Made by a program: the position numbers and the translations under genes | The notes under the pieces: generated by a model | Told to the model about the DNA's origin: nothing | Databases searched by the model: none | Seen by the model: only the letters and a program-made list of their open reading frames with translations | Shown: one piece after another, positions 27,426 to 35,802 of the stretch | Layout: every line of letters starts with the position of its first letter | Numbering within the stretch: the first letter of the stretch is position 1 | From: CAZEKB01 sp964512225 | GTDB taxonomy: Bacteria; Myxococcota_A; UBA796; UBA9615 | Assembly (NCBI GenBank): GCA_964512225.1 | Contig: CAZEKB010000004.1 | Coordinates: forward strand, 70,536-134,535 | DNA length: 64,000 nucleotides | Reading direction: 5' to 3'

Positions 27426-28718
27426 ATGACCTGGATGAAGACCGCACGCGCACGCACCCCCGGCCCCGCCCCCGAAGACAAGGAGGACGGCCCCGCGCTC
27501 ACGGCCGTCTCCGAAGACCCATCAGGCGACGACGAAGCGGACGACACGGAGCCGAGCGCGGAGTTCGAGGAGGTCCGCTCGGACCACCTCCTGCGCATGT
27601 GCAACGCGCTCCTCCAGCCGCTTCGCGTCGAGGTCGGCCAGGTGCACGGCCCCGACTGCGACAAGCCTCTCCGCACGGTCCTGGGCGAGCTCCAGTACGA
27701 CATCGACGAAGGTCTCACCGAGCACACGGTCCGCCGCGGCGAGGGGGCGCTGAGGGAGGCGCTGCCGACCTGGTTCGGCGAGCGCAAGGCCGCGTGGTCC
27801 GAGCGCGAGAAGCAGTTCGGAGCGCTGCTGGAGCAGCTCGGCGAGTCCCTCTTCAAGCTCGAGAGCAAGGACCAGAAGTCCACCGCCCGCATCCGCGACG
27901 GCTTGACGCACCTCGAGAGCGGGGCCGGCCGGACCACCCCCGCCCAGATGAAGCGGATCGTCGACAACGTGGTCCGCGCCGTGGACGACATGCAGGCCGA
28001 GAACGCCCGCCGGGTGCAGAGCATGAGCTCGAAGATCCGCGAGCTCCACGAGCAGGTGGTGGAGAAGACCCTCGAGGCCACGACCGACCGACTCACGGGC
28101 CTCAACAACCGCGCCACCTTCGACGACCGCATCAAGCGGCTGATCACCAAGAGCCGGCTCGCGCCGTTCCGCTACACCCTGCTGCTGATGGACATCGACC
28201 ACTTCAAGGCCGTGAACGACACCCACGGACACGTGGAGGGCGATCGTGTCCTCCGGGCCGTCGCGACCCAGCTCGAGAAGATCATCCTGCGCAAGTCCGA
28301 CTTCCTCGCCCGGTACGGGGGCGAGGAGTTCGCGGTGCTCCTGGCCGACGCCGACGGCGACGCGGGACGCGGAGCCGCCGAGCGCGTCCGGGAGGCCGTG
28401 GAGGCGATGGACCTGTCCGTCGAGGGCAAGCCGCTCCCCATCACGATCTCGATCGGGGTCGCCGAGGGCTGCCGCACCGACTCCCCGAACAAGCTGATCA
28501 AGCGCGCCGACGACTCGCTGTACATCGCGAAGAAGACCGGCCGAAACCGCGTCGTGGTCGCGGGCTCGGGCCCCGGAGCGCGGGTGCGACTCCCCGGCGA
28601 GCTCAGCGACCGCGCGCGGGCGGCGCGCAAGGCCAAGCGGACCGAAGAGCAGATGAAGGGACGCCAAGCGCCGCGGCCGAAGGTAATTTCCCCGCGTGGA
28701 CGCCTCCCCCGCCGCTGA
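27426..28718 (+). CDS. Diguanylate cyclase (GGDEF domain)
   Basis: The cytoplasmic 430-residue protein should make cyclic di-GMP from two GTP. The N-terminal 220 residues are helical and partly coiled-coil, with no membrane segment. The GGDEF domain follows, with DRLTGLNNRATFDDR, MDIDHFKAVNDTHGH and the active site GGEEF at 298-302. An inhibitory I-site RKSD sits five residues before it, so product inhibition is likely. ATG 27426 is chosen because GGAGG lies 4 nt upstream; ATG 27384 is in frame but has a poor ribosome site. It is divergent from the operon that ends with a PilZ effector gene. Confidence 0.9.
   Translation: MTWMKTARARTPGPAPEDKEDGPALTAVSEDPSGDDEADDTEPSAEFEEVRSDHLLRMCNALLQPLRVEVGQVHGPDCDKPLRTVLGELQYDIDEGLTEHTVRRGEGALREALPTWFGERKAAWSEREKQFGALLEQLGESLFKLESKDQKSTARIRDGLTHLESGAGRTTPAQMKRIVDNVVRAVDDMQAENARRVQSMSSKIRELHEQVVEKTLEATTDRLTGLNNRATFDDRIKRLITKSRLAPFRYTLLLMDIDHFKAVNDTHGHVEGDRVLRAVATQLEKIILRKSDFLARYGGEEFAVLLADADGDAGRGAAERVREAVEAMDLSVEGKPLPITISIGVAEGCRTDSPNKLIKRADDSLYIAKKTGRNRVVVAGSGPGARVRLPGELSDRARAARKAKRTEEQMKGRQAPRPKVISPRGRLPRR
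28684..28689 (+). promoter_or_regulatory. TANNNT-type -10 box, leaderless start of the Nudix gene
   Basis: TAATTT inside the end of the diguanylate cyclase gene finishes 6 nt before the GTG at 28696. The A/T-rich hexamer is unusual for coding sequence here. Confidence 0.45.
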
Positions 28719-29256
28719 CGCCCCCTCCGTCTCCGCGATCGACTGGACCGCCTGGATCGCCCGGGACCGGGCCACGCTCATGTTCGTCCGCGACGCCGGG
28801 CGAGTGCTCCTCATCCGCAAGAAGCGCGGCCTCGGCGCGGGCAAGATCAACGCGCCCGGGGGACGCCTCGAGCCCGGCGAGACCGCCCTTCAGTGCGCGA
28901 TCCGCGAGCTCGAGGAGGAGGTCTGCGTGCGAGCCGGGCCCGCGACGTGGGCGGGGGAGCACCGATTCCAGTTCCGCGACGGCTACTCGCTGCACGTTGA
29001 CGTGTTCGCGGCCTTCGGCTTCACCGGCACGCCCACCGAGACCGACGAGGCGGTCCCCCTCTGGTTCGAGGAGCGCTCCATCCCCTTCGCCGAGATGTGG
29101 GAGGACGATCGGCTGTGGATCCCGCACCTCCTCGCGGGGCGGCGGTTCTCGGGTCGCTACATCTTCGACGACGACCGCATGGTCGACGCGGCGATCGCCG
29201 TCGGCGACGCCGCCCCCGCGGGTCCGGTGCCGGTCGGCGTGCTCCGCCTCAGCTGA
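28696..29256 (+). CDS. Nudix hydrolase, MutT/8-oxo-dGTP-type
   Basis: The 186-residue enzyme has a Nudix box at about 56-78: GGRLEPGETALQCAIRELEE followed by EVCV. The signature Gly near the end of the box is replaced by Cys, while the catalytic RELEEE glutamates are intact. The sequence around LLIRKKRGLGAGKINAPGG resembles MTH1-type sanitising enzymes, so oxidised purine nucleotides are the likely substrate, by inference. The GTG start overlaps the preceding gene by 23 nt; a TAATTT box 6 nt upstream suggests it can be transcribed on its own. Confidence 0.85.
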   Translation: MDASPAADAPSVSAIDWTAWIARDRATLMFVRDAGRVLLIRKKRGLGAGKINAPGGRLEPGETALQCAIRELEEEVCVRAGPATWAGEHRFQFRDGYSLHVDVFAAFGFTGTPTETDEAVPLWFEERSIPFAEMWEDDRLWIPHLLAGRRFSGRYIFDDDRMVDAAIAVGDAAPAGPVPVGVLRLS

Positions 29257-30337
29257 CCTCGCCGTCGGGCGGGAGCCGCTCGAAGGGCCGTCGCGGGCGG
29301 TCCGCGGGACGCTCCGGCTCCTCGGCGGGCGCGGGGTCCACCGCGGGCTTCGGGGGCGCGGGCTCCTCCCAGTCGATCGCGCCCGCGAGGATCCACACGA
29401 CGTCGCCGCCTCGGTCGTAGCCCGGGGCGTCTTCGTGAGCGGTGAGCTCGGGCAGGGGCACGACGGTCACCAGGACGGCCTCGCGCTCGAGCCCGGCGGC
29501 CGCGGCGACGAGATCCGCGACGGCGGCGGCCCGGTGCTGGGAGAGGGTCACCGGATCGAGGTACTGGTAGGTCTCGACCCCGTCCTCCCCCGGCTCGACG
29601 ACGTGCACCACCCGGGCCGGAGACACCTCCGACGGCCCCACGGCCGCCCCGTGCAGATCGATGATGGGGGTGACGGGATCGCCGGGCACCGGGCCCTCGC
29701 CGGCGTCGCGGGTGATGGAGACGGAGCGATCGATGTCGGGACCGACCACGCCGAGCTCGCGGAGGCGGGTGCGGACGCGGACCTCCACGGGCCCCTCGAT
29801 GGCCTTGAGGCCCTTCGCCCACCGGGCGATCGCGGCCCGGCCCTCGTCGGTGGGCCGAGTCCCTTCGGGGCTGAACAGCTCGGCGACGGGGAAGACGACC
29901 CTCGAGCGGGGCCGTCGATCGGTCACCGCGCCCGTCGTGCGCACAGAGTCTCCGACCTGGACGCGGTCCGCGGGCGCGCCGCTCTCGTCCAGGCCGTCGG
30001 GGAGCGCGACGGGGGGGCCGGCGATCTGGGTCGCCACCGCGACGCCCGCGTCGACCGACGTCACCGACAGGCGACCGACCTCCCACCACAGCACGGCGTC
30101 GCGGTACGGGGCGGCCCCTCGGGCCGAGGGCAACCTCCGGTAGACCTGCAGTACCGTGCCTGCGCCGATGGCGGGCTCGGCGCCCACACGAACGACGTAC
30201 GTCGGACCGTGCACGGCGACGACGACCCCGGGCTCGCGCTCGGCGGTGGGGGGCTCGGGCGCGGCGCCGAACTCGACGGCGGCGGCCGTCGACGGGACGG
30301 CCAGGGCGAGGATCACGGCGGCGATGCGAAGGGACAT
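29249..30337 (-). CDS. Periplasmic OmpA-like protein, degenerate
   Basis: The 362-residue protein has a signal peptide ending STAAAVEF. The central segments ELFSPEGTRPTDEGRAAI and LDPVTLSQHRAAAVADLVAA recall OmpA-type domains, but the peptidoglycan-contacting Asp and Arg pattern is not clear, so binding is uncertain. The C-terminus is Pro/Glu/Arg rich. GGAGG lies before the ATG at 30337. It is the last gene of the flagellar-side run and converges on the Nudix gene with an 8-nt overlap. Confidence 0.55.
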   Translation of the reverse strand: MSLRIAAVILALAVPSTAAAVEFGAAPEPPTAEREPGVVVAVHGPTYVVRVGAEPAIGAGTVLQVYRRLPSARGAAPYRDAVLWWEVGRLSVTSVDAGVAVATQIAGPPVALPDGLDESGAPADRVQVGDSVRTTGAVTDRRPRSRVVFPVAELFSPEGTRPTDEGRAAIARWAKGLKAIEGPVEVRVRTRLRELGVVGPDIDRSVSITRDAGEGPVPGDPVTPIIDLHGAAVGPSEVSPARVVHVVEPGEDGVETYQYLDPVTLSQHRAAAVADLVAAAAGLEREAVLVTVVPLPELTAHEDAPGYDRGGDVVWILAGAIDWEEPAPPKPAVDPAPAEEPERPADRPRRPFERLPPDGEVS

Positions 30338-30351
30338 GGCGGGCCTCCGGG

Positions 30352-31017
30352 TCACAAGAGGAAGGTGAGGCCGACGACGACGCCGGCTCCGCTGAGGTCG
30401 AGGCCGGCGCGGCCGAAGTCGGCGGCCGATCGCAAGCGACCCTCCACCTGCAGGTAGAGGTCGCTGGGGCCGCGGATCTCGGTGAAGCGAGGCCCCCCGA
30501 ACGACAGCTCGGGGAAGGGCAGGCGCAGCTGAAAGCCTCCCGCGACGTGCACGGCCGCCTTGACGCCGCGCCACTCGCCCGAGCCCCCCTCCTCGACCGA
30601 CCAGGTCTCCACCGCGCCGACCACGCCCAGGCCGGCTCGCACGATCGGGACGACGGGTTGGCCGTCGCGCACGGCCAGGCGGGCCCGGCCCTCGACGGCC
30701 ACCGGGATCTGCCACAGAACGGTCGTGGGCATCGGCTCCTTCGGCGCGATCCCCTCCCCCGTCCGGCGCTGTACGCCCACGACGAGCCCCACGCCCAGGC
30801 GCTCGCCCCACCACGCCCCTCCGCGGAGCTCGATCTCCAGGGGGTGGGTGGTCCCGTAGACCGTGTCCATCTCCGGCGACGGCTGCCGCTGGATTCCCCC
30901 CGCGATCGTCAGCGTGACCGTGCGGGGCGGGGGCTGCGGCAGGCTCGGCAGCGCGGCGAAGGGTTCGAGCGCCAGCAAGCCGACCACGAGGCCGACGGAG
31001 CCGAGGCCCGCGATCAC
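30352..31017 (-). CDS. Exported or membrane-anchored beta-rich protein of unknown function
   Basis: GTG 31017 overlaps the stop of the PilZ gene as GTGA and gives 221 residues beginning with a hydrophobic segment (VIAGLGSVGLVVGLLAL), a signal peptide or anchor. The remainder is beta-rich with Gly and aromatic residues (LEIELRGGAWWGERLGVGLV) and ends VVVGLTFLL, a terminal strand like those of outer-membrane barrels. The frame stays open upstream but that part overlaps the PilZ gene, so the longer start is rejected. Confidence 0.6.
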   Translation of the reverse strand: MIAGLGSVGLVVGLLALEPFAALPSLPQPPPRTVTLTIAGGIQRQPSPEMDTVYGTTHPLEIELRGGAWWGERLGVGLVVGVQRRTGEGIAPKEPMPTTVLWQIPVAVEGRARLAVRDGQPVVPIVRAGLGVVGAVETWSVEEGGSGEWRGVKAAVHVAGGFQLRLPFPELSFGGPRFTEIRGPSDLYLQVEGRLRSAADFGRAGLDLSGAGVVVGLTFLL

Positions 31018-31574
31018 CGGGACCCTCGGCGTCCCCGCAGGCGACGTCGCTGCACCTCGAACAGCACGCGGATGAGCCGCTCCTGCGTCACCGAGCTCAT
31101 CGCGTCGAATTCGAGGGCGATGTCGTACAGGCCCACGCCCTGGGCTCGGCAACGCACGACGCGTCCGTCCGTGCGGAACGGGACCTGGCTGATGTCGTCC
31201 GGGAAGACGAACTCGATCGAGAGCGCGTCGCCGACCGGGTAGCTCGTGGTGCCCACGAAGCCCATGCCGCCGGCGGAGAGGTTGGCCTCGACCACGAGGC
31301 GAGGCGACCAGCCGCCTGCGGTCGCTTGATCGCCGGCCATCGCGGTGAGGCTGTCGAGCACGCCCATGAGCTGGTCGACGAACTGGCGACCCGCGGGGGT
31401 GGTGGTCTTGCGGAACCGCTGAGCGGCGCGGCCGAGGCCCTCGTACTGCTCGACGAGATCGCCGGCGGGGTCGGCTTCGTCGGTGCGCGAGCGGAGTCGC
31501 ACCCCCAACGTGAGCTCGACTCGGAAGTTGCGTCGTCGATCGAGGCGCTTTGCGGGCTGCGAGCTGGGCGACAT
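31014..31574 (-). CDS. PilZ domain protein encoded with flagellar genes
   Basis: The 186-residue protein has the PilZ arginine motif RLDRRRNFRVEL near the N-terminus. The second motif is NLSAGGMGF at about 108 (variant of D/NxSxxG), with about 75 helical residues inserted between them. It may link c-di-GMP to motility because it follows the fliC-fliD-fliS genes, although it lacks the YcgR N-terminal domain. GGAGG lies 4 nt before the ATG. Its stop overlaps the next start by GTGA. Confidence 0.8.
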   Translation of the reverse strand: MSPSSQPAKRLDRRRNFRVELTLGVRLRSRTDEADPAGDLVEQYEGLGRAAQRFRKTTTPAGRQFVDQLMGVLDSLTAMAGDQATAGGWSPRLVVEANLSAGGMGFVGTTSYPVGDALSIEFVFPDDISQVPFRTDGRVVRCRAQGVGLYDIALEFDAMSSVTQERLIRVLFEVQRRRLRGRRGSR

Positions 31575-31638
31575 GGATCCTCCGGGGACTTATCCGCCAC
31601 CTACCGAAGCAAGAGGCGTGCCGGAGTGTCGCCGGAGG

Positions 31639-31983
31639 TCAGTTCGTCTGCTGGATGTACAGCGCGGAGCTCACGCCGCGGGCGCGGTAGGCGCGGTGGC
31701 CGGACCGCGAACGACGCGCGTCGGCGACGGCCTGGGCGAGCGCAGCGAGGCGCGCCCGCAGGGCGTCCTCGAACCGGGCGGCGGCGATTCGCCGGCGGGA
31801 GAGGGCGGCGATCCCGTCGGGGCTGGTGACGACCTCGTGCCAGTCGTCGGTCCGGCGCAGCCGAGCGTCGAAATCTCGACGGGTGGCCAGCCAGTCGGTC
31901 GTCGGGTCTTCGTCGCGCCCGAGCGCGTCGGTCCCGGCGTCGAGGTGATCGGCGTAGGCCTCGAGCAGCGCGGCTGCGCTCAT
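31639..31983 (-). CDS. FliT-like flagellar chaperone candidate
   Basis: The 114-residue helical protein has no recognised signature. Its size, helical character and place directly after fliS (ATGA overlap of start and stop) are those of FliT-type chaperones of FliD. The assignment is by context. A different late-export chaperone is equally possible. Confidence 0.5.
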   Translation of the reverse strand: MSAAALLEAYADHLDAGTDALGRDEDPTTDWLATRRDFDARLRRTDDWHEVVTSPDGIAALSRRRIAAARFEDALRARLAALAQAVADARRSRSGHRAYRARGVSSALYIQQTN

Positions 31984-32357
31984 CGCGCGGCCTCGCGGGC
32001 GGCGTCGGCGGCCATGTACCAGGTCTCTCGGACGTGCCGCAGGATGCGCAGGGCCTCGGGGAGCCGCTCCTCTTCGCCGCGGATCGCCTCACCGAGGCGG
32101 GCGCTCACGAACATGTAGAGCCGCAGCATGTTGAGGGTGCCTTCGCCGCCGACCTCGATCTCGAGGCTGCCGACGAGCTCCGACACGATCGCCAGGGACT
32201 TGCCCAGCATCCGCCGACGCTCGGCGGGGTCCTGCTCGAGGCGAGCTCGCTCGGCGGACTTCACCGCTTCGTCCAGGAGCATCAGGAGGATGTCGACGGG
32301 GTCTGCGCTGGCCACGTTGGCGCGTCGGTACTGCTGCATGTATCGGCTTGCGGACAT
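31980..32357 (-). CDS. fliS: Flagellar export chaperone FliS
   Basis: The 125-residue four-helix protein has the FliS hallmarks: the N-terminal YMQQYRRANVASADPVDILL, then LMLLDEAVKSAERAR and the second-half segment MLRLYMFVSARLGEA. FliS keeps flagellin unfolded before export and can bind FlgM. It lies 61 nt after fliD. Confidence 0.92.
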   Translation of the reverse strand: MSASRYMQQYRRANVASADPVDILLMLLDEAVKSAERARLEQDPAERRRMLGKSLAIVSELVGSLEIEVGGEGTLNMLRLYMFVSARLGEAIRGEEERLPEALRILRHVRETWYMAADAAREAAR

Positions 32358-32418
32358 CGGTTCTCCGGGCTGTCGGGGAGGCGCGGGGGGCGTCGCCGCG
32401 CACTCCCCTTATCGGCGC

Positions 32419-33759
32419 TCAAGAGGCGTTGATTGAGTTCAATGCCTCGAGCTGCTGCGTGAGAAAAGACTCCGTGGACTGATACTCCGCCATGATCAGC
32501 TCAAGTGCGGTGAACTGGGCCCGAAGGCGCTGCTCTTCGCGCTCGAGTCGGGCCTCCTGCCGCTCGATCCGCTCCTGCACGTCGTCGATCTCGGTGGAGA
32601 GGCCGTCGATCCGGGGCTCGATGAGCCCGGTCGTGGGATCCGTGACGTCTCCCGTCACCGTCGCCATCGACGCGAACAGACCGGACGAGCCGGCGAGCAT
32701 GGTCACCACGTCGGAGTAGTGGTCGGTCAGGGCCGTGTCGAAGTCGCTGCGATCGAAGGCGAGCTTCCCGTCCTGGCCGGTGCCGATGCCGATCTCGTTG
32801 AGCCCGCTGATCGAGCCCGTGGCGAAGCCGGAGCTCAGCACGTTCGCCAATCGTCGCTCGATCGTGCGGGTGGTGGAGTCCGTGGCGAGGGGGCCGCCGT
32901 CGGCCTCGGCGCTCCCGCGCTGCTCGGTCAGGAAGTCCACGATCTCGTTGTAGGAGTCGATGAACTCCTCGATCGAGTCGGCCATGCCGTCGGGATCGGC
33001 CGCCACCGTGATCTTGGCGTAGCCGCTCGTGGGCGCGTGCAGGTCCAGCGTCACGCCGGGGATGAGGTCGGTGACCGTGTTGGTGGGCTTGCGCACCGTG
33101 AGGCCGCCGAACCGCATCTCCGCGTCCACGGCCGAGTTGGCGATCTGGAAGCTCGGGTTCGTGCCTCCGCCGGTCCTCTGGTAGCTGAGGTTCACCCGGT
33201 TGGCCACGCCGGTCTGGTCCGCGCTGATCATCAGGCGGTGGGGGTTGCTGCCCACGCCGGTGTCGAGCACGTAGGCGGTCGCGCCGTCGACGTTGTCGTT
33301 GATGTAGGCGGCCAGGCTCGCGACCGTGTTGTTGCCGTTGGAGCCCCGGATCTGGAACTGCGTGGTCTGGCCCGCGATCGTCAGGGTCATGTTTCCCCTG
33401 GCGATGGTGGACGTGGGGGAGTTGAAGCCGCGCGAGCGGTGGATCGAGTTCTCGGCCAGGCGCACGACGCGGACGTCGTAGGTGCCGGCGGCGGCCCCGC
33501 CCGTCGCGGTGGCGGAGATCTTGGCCTCCTGCGAGGACGTCACGTCGAACGACCCCAGCTCGTTGGCGGAGTCCATGCCCTGGACCGCGGTCTCGAGGTC
33601 ACCCAGGAGCGTATTGAAGTCGCGGTAGGCCGAGCGCTTGGCCTCGAGGCCGCCCTTCGTGATCTCCATGGACGCGATCGGGCGGCGCATCGTCTCCATG
33701 ACGCCGTTGATGATCGCGCTGGTGTCGAGTCCCGAGACGATTCCGTCGATGCCGGGCAT
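32419..33759 (-). CDS. fliD: Flagellar filament cap protein FliD
   Basis: The 446-residue protein begins PGIDGIVSGLDTSAIINGVM and ends in a helical region, TLELI-type heptads with FLTQQLEALNSI, both typical of FliD. The variable central domains are reduced. The cap helps flagellin subunits insert at the filament tip. GAGGAG precedes the ATG. It lies 99 nt after fliC and is probably co-transcribed with it. Confidence 0.94.
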   Translation of the reverse strand: MPGIDGIVSGLDTSAIINGVMETMRRPIASMEITKGGLEAKRSAYRDFNTLLGDLETAVQGMDSANELGSFDVTSSQEAKISATATGGAAAGTYDVRVVRLAENSIHRSRGFNSPTSTIARGNMTLTIAGQTTQFQIRGSNGNNTVASLAAYINDNVDGATAYVLDTGVGSNPHRLMISADQTGVANRVNLSYQRTGGGTNPSFQIANSAVDAEMRFGGLTVRKPTNTVTDLIPGVTLDLHAPTSGYAKITVAADPDGMADSIEEFIDSYNEIVDFLTEQRGSAEADGGPLATDSTTRTIERRLANVLSSGFATGSISGLNEIGIGTGQDGKLAFDRSDFDTALTDHYSDVVTMLAGSSGLFASMATVTGDVTDPTTGLIEPRIDGLSTEIDDVQERIERQEARLEREEQRLRAQFTALELIMAEYQSTESFLTQQLEALNSINAS

Positions 33760-33858
33760 GGGTCAGCTCCTCTTCAGGGGTGCGATCCGGGGCCCCGATC
33801 CGCCGAAGGGCCGCCCCCCGTCAGGAGGGCGACCCGCCGGTCGGGCGACCGGGTTCGG

Positions 33859-34689
33859 TTACTGCAGCAGCGACAGGGCGGCCTGCGGGGCCGTGTTGGC
33901 CTGCGCGAGGATGGCGACGCCGGCCTGCTGGAAGACCTGGTTGCGCGTGAGGTCGGCGGTCTCGGACGCGAAGTCCACGTCGCGGATCGTCGACTCGGTG
34001 GCGACCAGCTTCTCGGTGTAGTTCTCGAGGTTCGAGAGGGCCGAGCCGAGCCGGTTCTGGATCGCACCGTAGGCGGCGCGCGAGGTGTTCACGGAGTCGA
34101 GCGCCGTGTCGATGGCCGTGATGGCCGTCTGCGACGTGGCCGCCGTCGACAGGTCGATCGTGCCGGAGTCGACCGCGAGGGTCGTCGAGCGCGCGTCCTG
34201 CAGCGTGACCGTGAGGCGGTTGTTGGCGGCGGCGAAGTGGCCGACCTGGATCTCGACGGTCGCGGTGGAGCCGTTGGACATCACGAGACCGTTGAACTCG
34301 GTCGTATTGGCGATCCGGTCCATCTCGGCCTGCAGGGCCGTGAACTCCGTGGCGAGGTAGCCGCGCTCCTGGGCCTGGAGCAGACCCGAGGAGGACTGCA
34401 CCGCGAGCTCGCGCATCCGGGAGAGGATCGCGGTGGTCTCGCTGAGGCCGCCTTCCGCCACCTGCACCATGTTGATGCCGTCGGCGGTGTTGCGCGCGGC
34501 GACGCGCAGGGACTTGATCTCGGAGCGCATCTGCTCGGAGATCGCGAGGCCCGCGGCGTCGTCGGCGGCGCGGTTGATGCGAAGGCCCGAAGAGAGCTTC
34601 TCGAAGTTGCCCTGCAGGCGGCCCTGGGACCGGCCGAGGTTCTTCTGGACGAAGACGGACGCTACGTTGGTGTTGACGCGAAACGGCAT
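33859..34689 (-). CDS. fliC: Flagellin
   Basis: The 276-residue flagellin keeps the conserved N-terminal D0/D1 part (RVNTNVASVFVQKNLGRSQG, LSSGLRINRAADDAAGLAIS) and the C-terminal D1/D0 part (ESTIRDVDFASETADLTRNQ, ending ALSLLQ). The middle is so short that surface domains D2/D3 are absent. AAGGAGG lies 5 nt before the ATG. Transcription probably comes from the sigma-28-like promoter at 34788-34814 and leaves a leader of about 90 nt. Confidence 0.97.
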   Translation of the reverse strand: MPFRVNTNVASVFVQKNLGRSQGRLQGNFEKLSSGLRINRAADDAAGLAISEQMRSEIKSLRVAARNTADGINMVQVAEGGLSETTAILSRMRELAVQSSSGLLQAQERGYLATEFTALQAEMDRIANTTEFNGLVMSNGSTATVEIQVGHFAAANNRLTVTLQDARSTTLAVDSGTIDLSTAATSQTAITAIDTALDSVNTSRAAYGAIQNRLGSALSNLENYTEKLVATESTIRDVDFASETADLTRNQVFQQAGVAILAQANTAPQAALSLLQ

Positions 34690-34787
34690 GTTGCCTCCTT
34701 CTATGTGCCCACTCGGGGCCGGGATGCCCTACTCGGGCGGAGTAGCGCCCCGGTGGGCCCGGGTGACGCTTGTCTGTTGTGCTTGTC

Positions 34788-34814
34788 TTTTCGTCGGTGA
34801 TTCCGGGGACTTGA
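34788..34814 (-). promoter_or_regulatory. Sigma-28 (FliA)-like promoter of fliC
   Basis: On the minus strand TCAAGTCC, 11 bp, GACGAAAA. Against the enteric consensus TAAAGTTT-N11-GCCGATAA this matches 5 of 8 and 6 of 8 with exact spacing. The flgM promoter has the same TCAAG start. Confidence 0.6.
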
Positions 34815-34865
34815 CGAGATTGTCGTCGTTCAGGGGTCGTCGGGACCCCATTCCCCGCGATCGGG

Positions 34866-35747
34866 CTACAGCAGCTCGAAGATCGAGGGCGTGCGCGACT
34901 TCGCGGTCACCTGGAGGGCCTGCTCGTAGGCCTGGCGCGTCTGCACCACGGCCGAGTAGGCCTCCACGATGTCGACCTCCTCCAGCTGAGCTCGGCGATC
35001 TTCCAGCGCGGACTCCGCGGACTCGAAGATCGCGTCGAGGTTCTCGAGCAGACCCACGTCCGCCCCGAGCTCGGAGCGCGACTGGATCACGTGGTCGATC
35101 GACGCGGCGAGCTCGTCCAGCCCGGTGCGGATGACCGAGACGTCGTTCGTCTGGAGGCCCGCGATGAGACCATCGAGGGCGCCGACGACGTCCTGGTCTC
35201 CCGCCGTTCCGCGCAGCAGCTCGCCGCCGTCGGCGGTGACCGGCGCGTCGACGCCCCCCGGGAGGTCGATCGTGATCTCGTCGGCGTTGCCCTGGTAGGC
35301 GCCCGTGGCGGCGAACGCGGGCGCGTCCGTCGCCGAGCCGGCGAACAGGTAGCGGTCCAGGAACTTCGTATTGCCGAGCTCGATCAGGGTCTGCTTGATC
35401 TCGGTGACCTCGGCCGCCGCGGCGGTGCGCTCGGACGCGGACATCGTGGCGTTCGCCATCGCCAGCGCGACCTCGCGGGCGCGGCTGAGGCGCGTCGTCA
35501 TCTCCGCCAGGGCGAGCTCGCGGCGCTGGTGCTCGGCGCCCGCCTGGTCGATCTTCGCGCGACCGATCGAGTAGTCCTCGGCCGCGGCCTTCGCCAGGAG
35601 GGCCCGGCGGCTGCCCGCGGGATCGTCGGAAGGTCGTTCGATGCGGCGGCCGCTCGTGGCGGTTCGGGACGCCTTGGCCTGATCCGCCTGCTTGCGACGG
35701 GTCTCCAGCACCTGGGCGCGGTGGGCCTGAGTTTGCGTGACTCGCAT
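34866..35747 (-). CDS. flgL: Flagellar hook-associated protein 3, FlgL
   Basis: The 293-residue junction protein joins hook to filament. It has the flagellin-like N-terminus (VTQTQAHRAQVLETRRKQ) and C-terminus (QLEEVDIVEAYSAVVQTRQ) of FlgL with GNTKFLDRYLFAGSATDAPAF in between. GGAGG is 7 nt before the ATG. It follows flgK by 55 nt. Confidence 0.93.
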   Translation of the reverse strand: MRVTQTQAHRAQVLETRRKQADQAKASRTATSGRRIERPSDDPAGSRRALLAKAAAEDYSIGRAKIDQAGAEHQRRELALAEMTTRLSRAREVALAMANATMSASERTAAAAEVTEIKQTLIELGNTKFLDRYLFAGSATDAPAFAATGAYQGNADEITIDLPGGVDAPVTADGGELLRGTAGDQDVVGALDGLIAGLQTNDVSVIRTGLDELAASIDHVIQSRSELGADVGLLENLDAIFESAESALEDRRAQLEEVDIVEAYSAVVQTRQAYEQALQVTAKSRTPSIFELL

Positions 35748-35802
35748 GGTCCGGTCCTCCGAACCCCGACGGAGGGGCTCGTGCCGATCTCATCGGCTGG
35801 AT

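Noticed and set aside
31018..31152. Longer N-terminus for the 30352 gene
   Set aside because: It lies wholly within the PilZ gene in another frame; the GTG overlapping the PilZ stop gives a proper signal-like start.
33780..33858. Hairpin CCGGTC-GCCC-GACCGG after fliC as an intrinsic terminator
   Set aside because: There is no T tract after it, and fliD follows closely; it may only attenuate or protect the fliC message.
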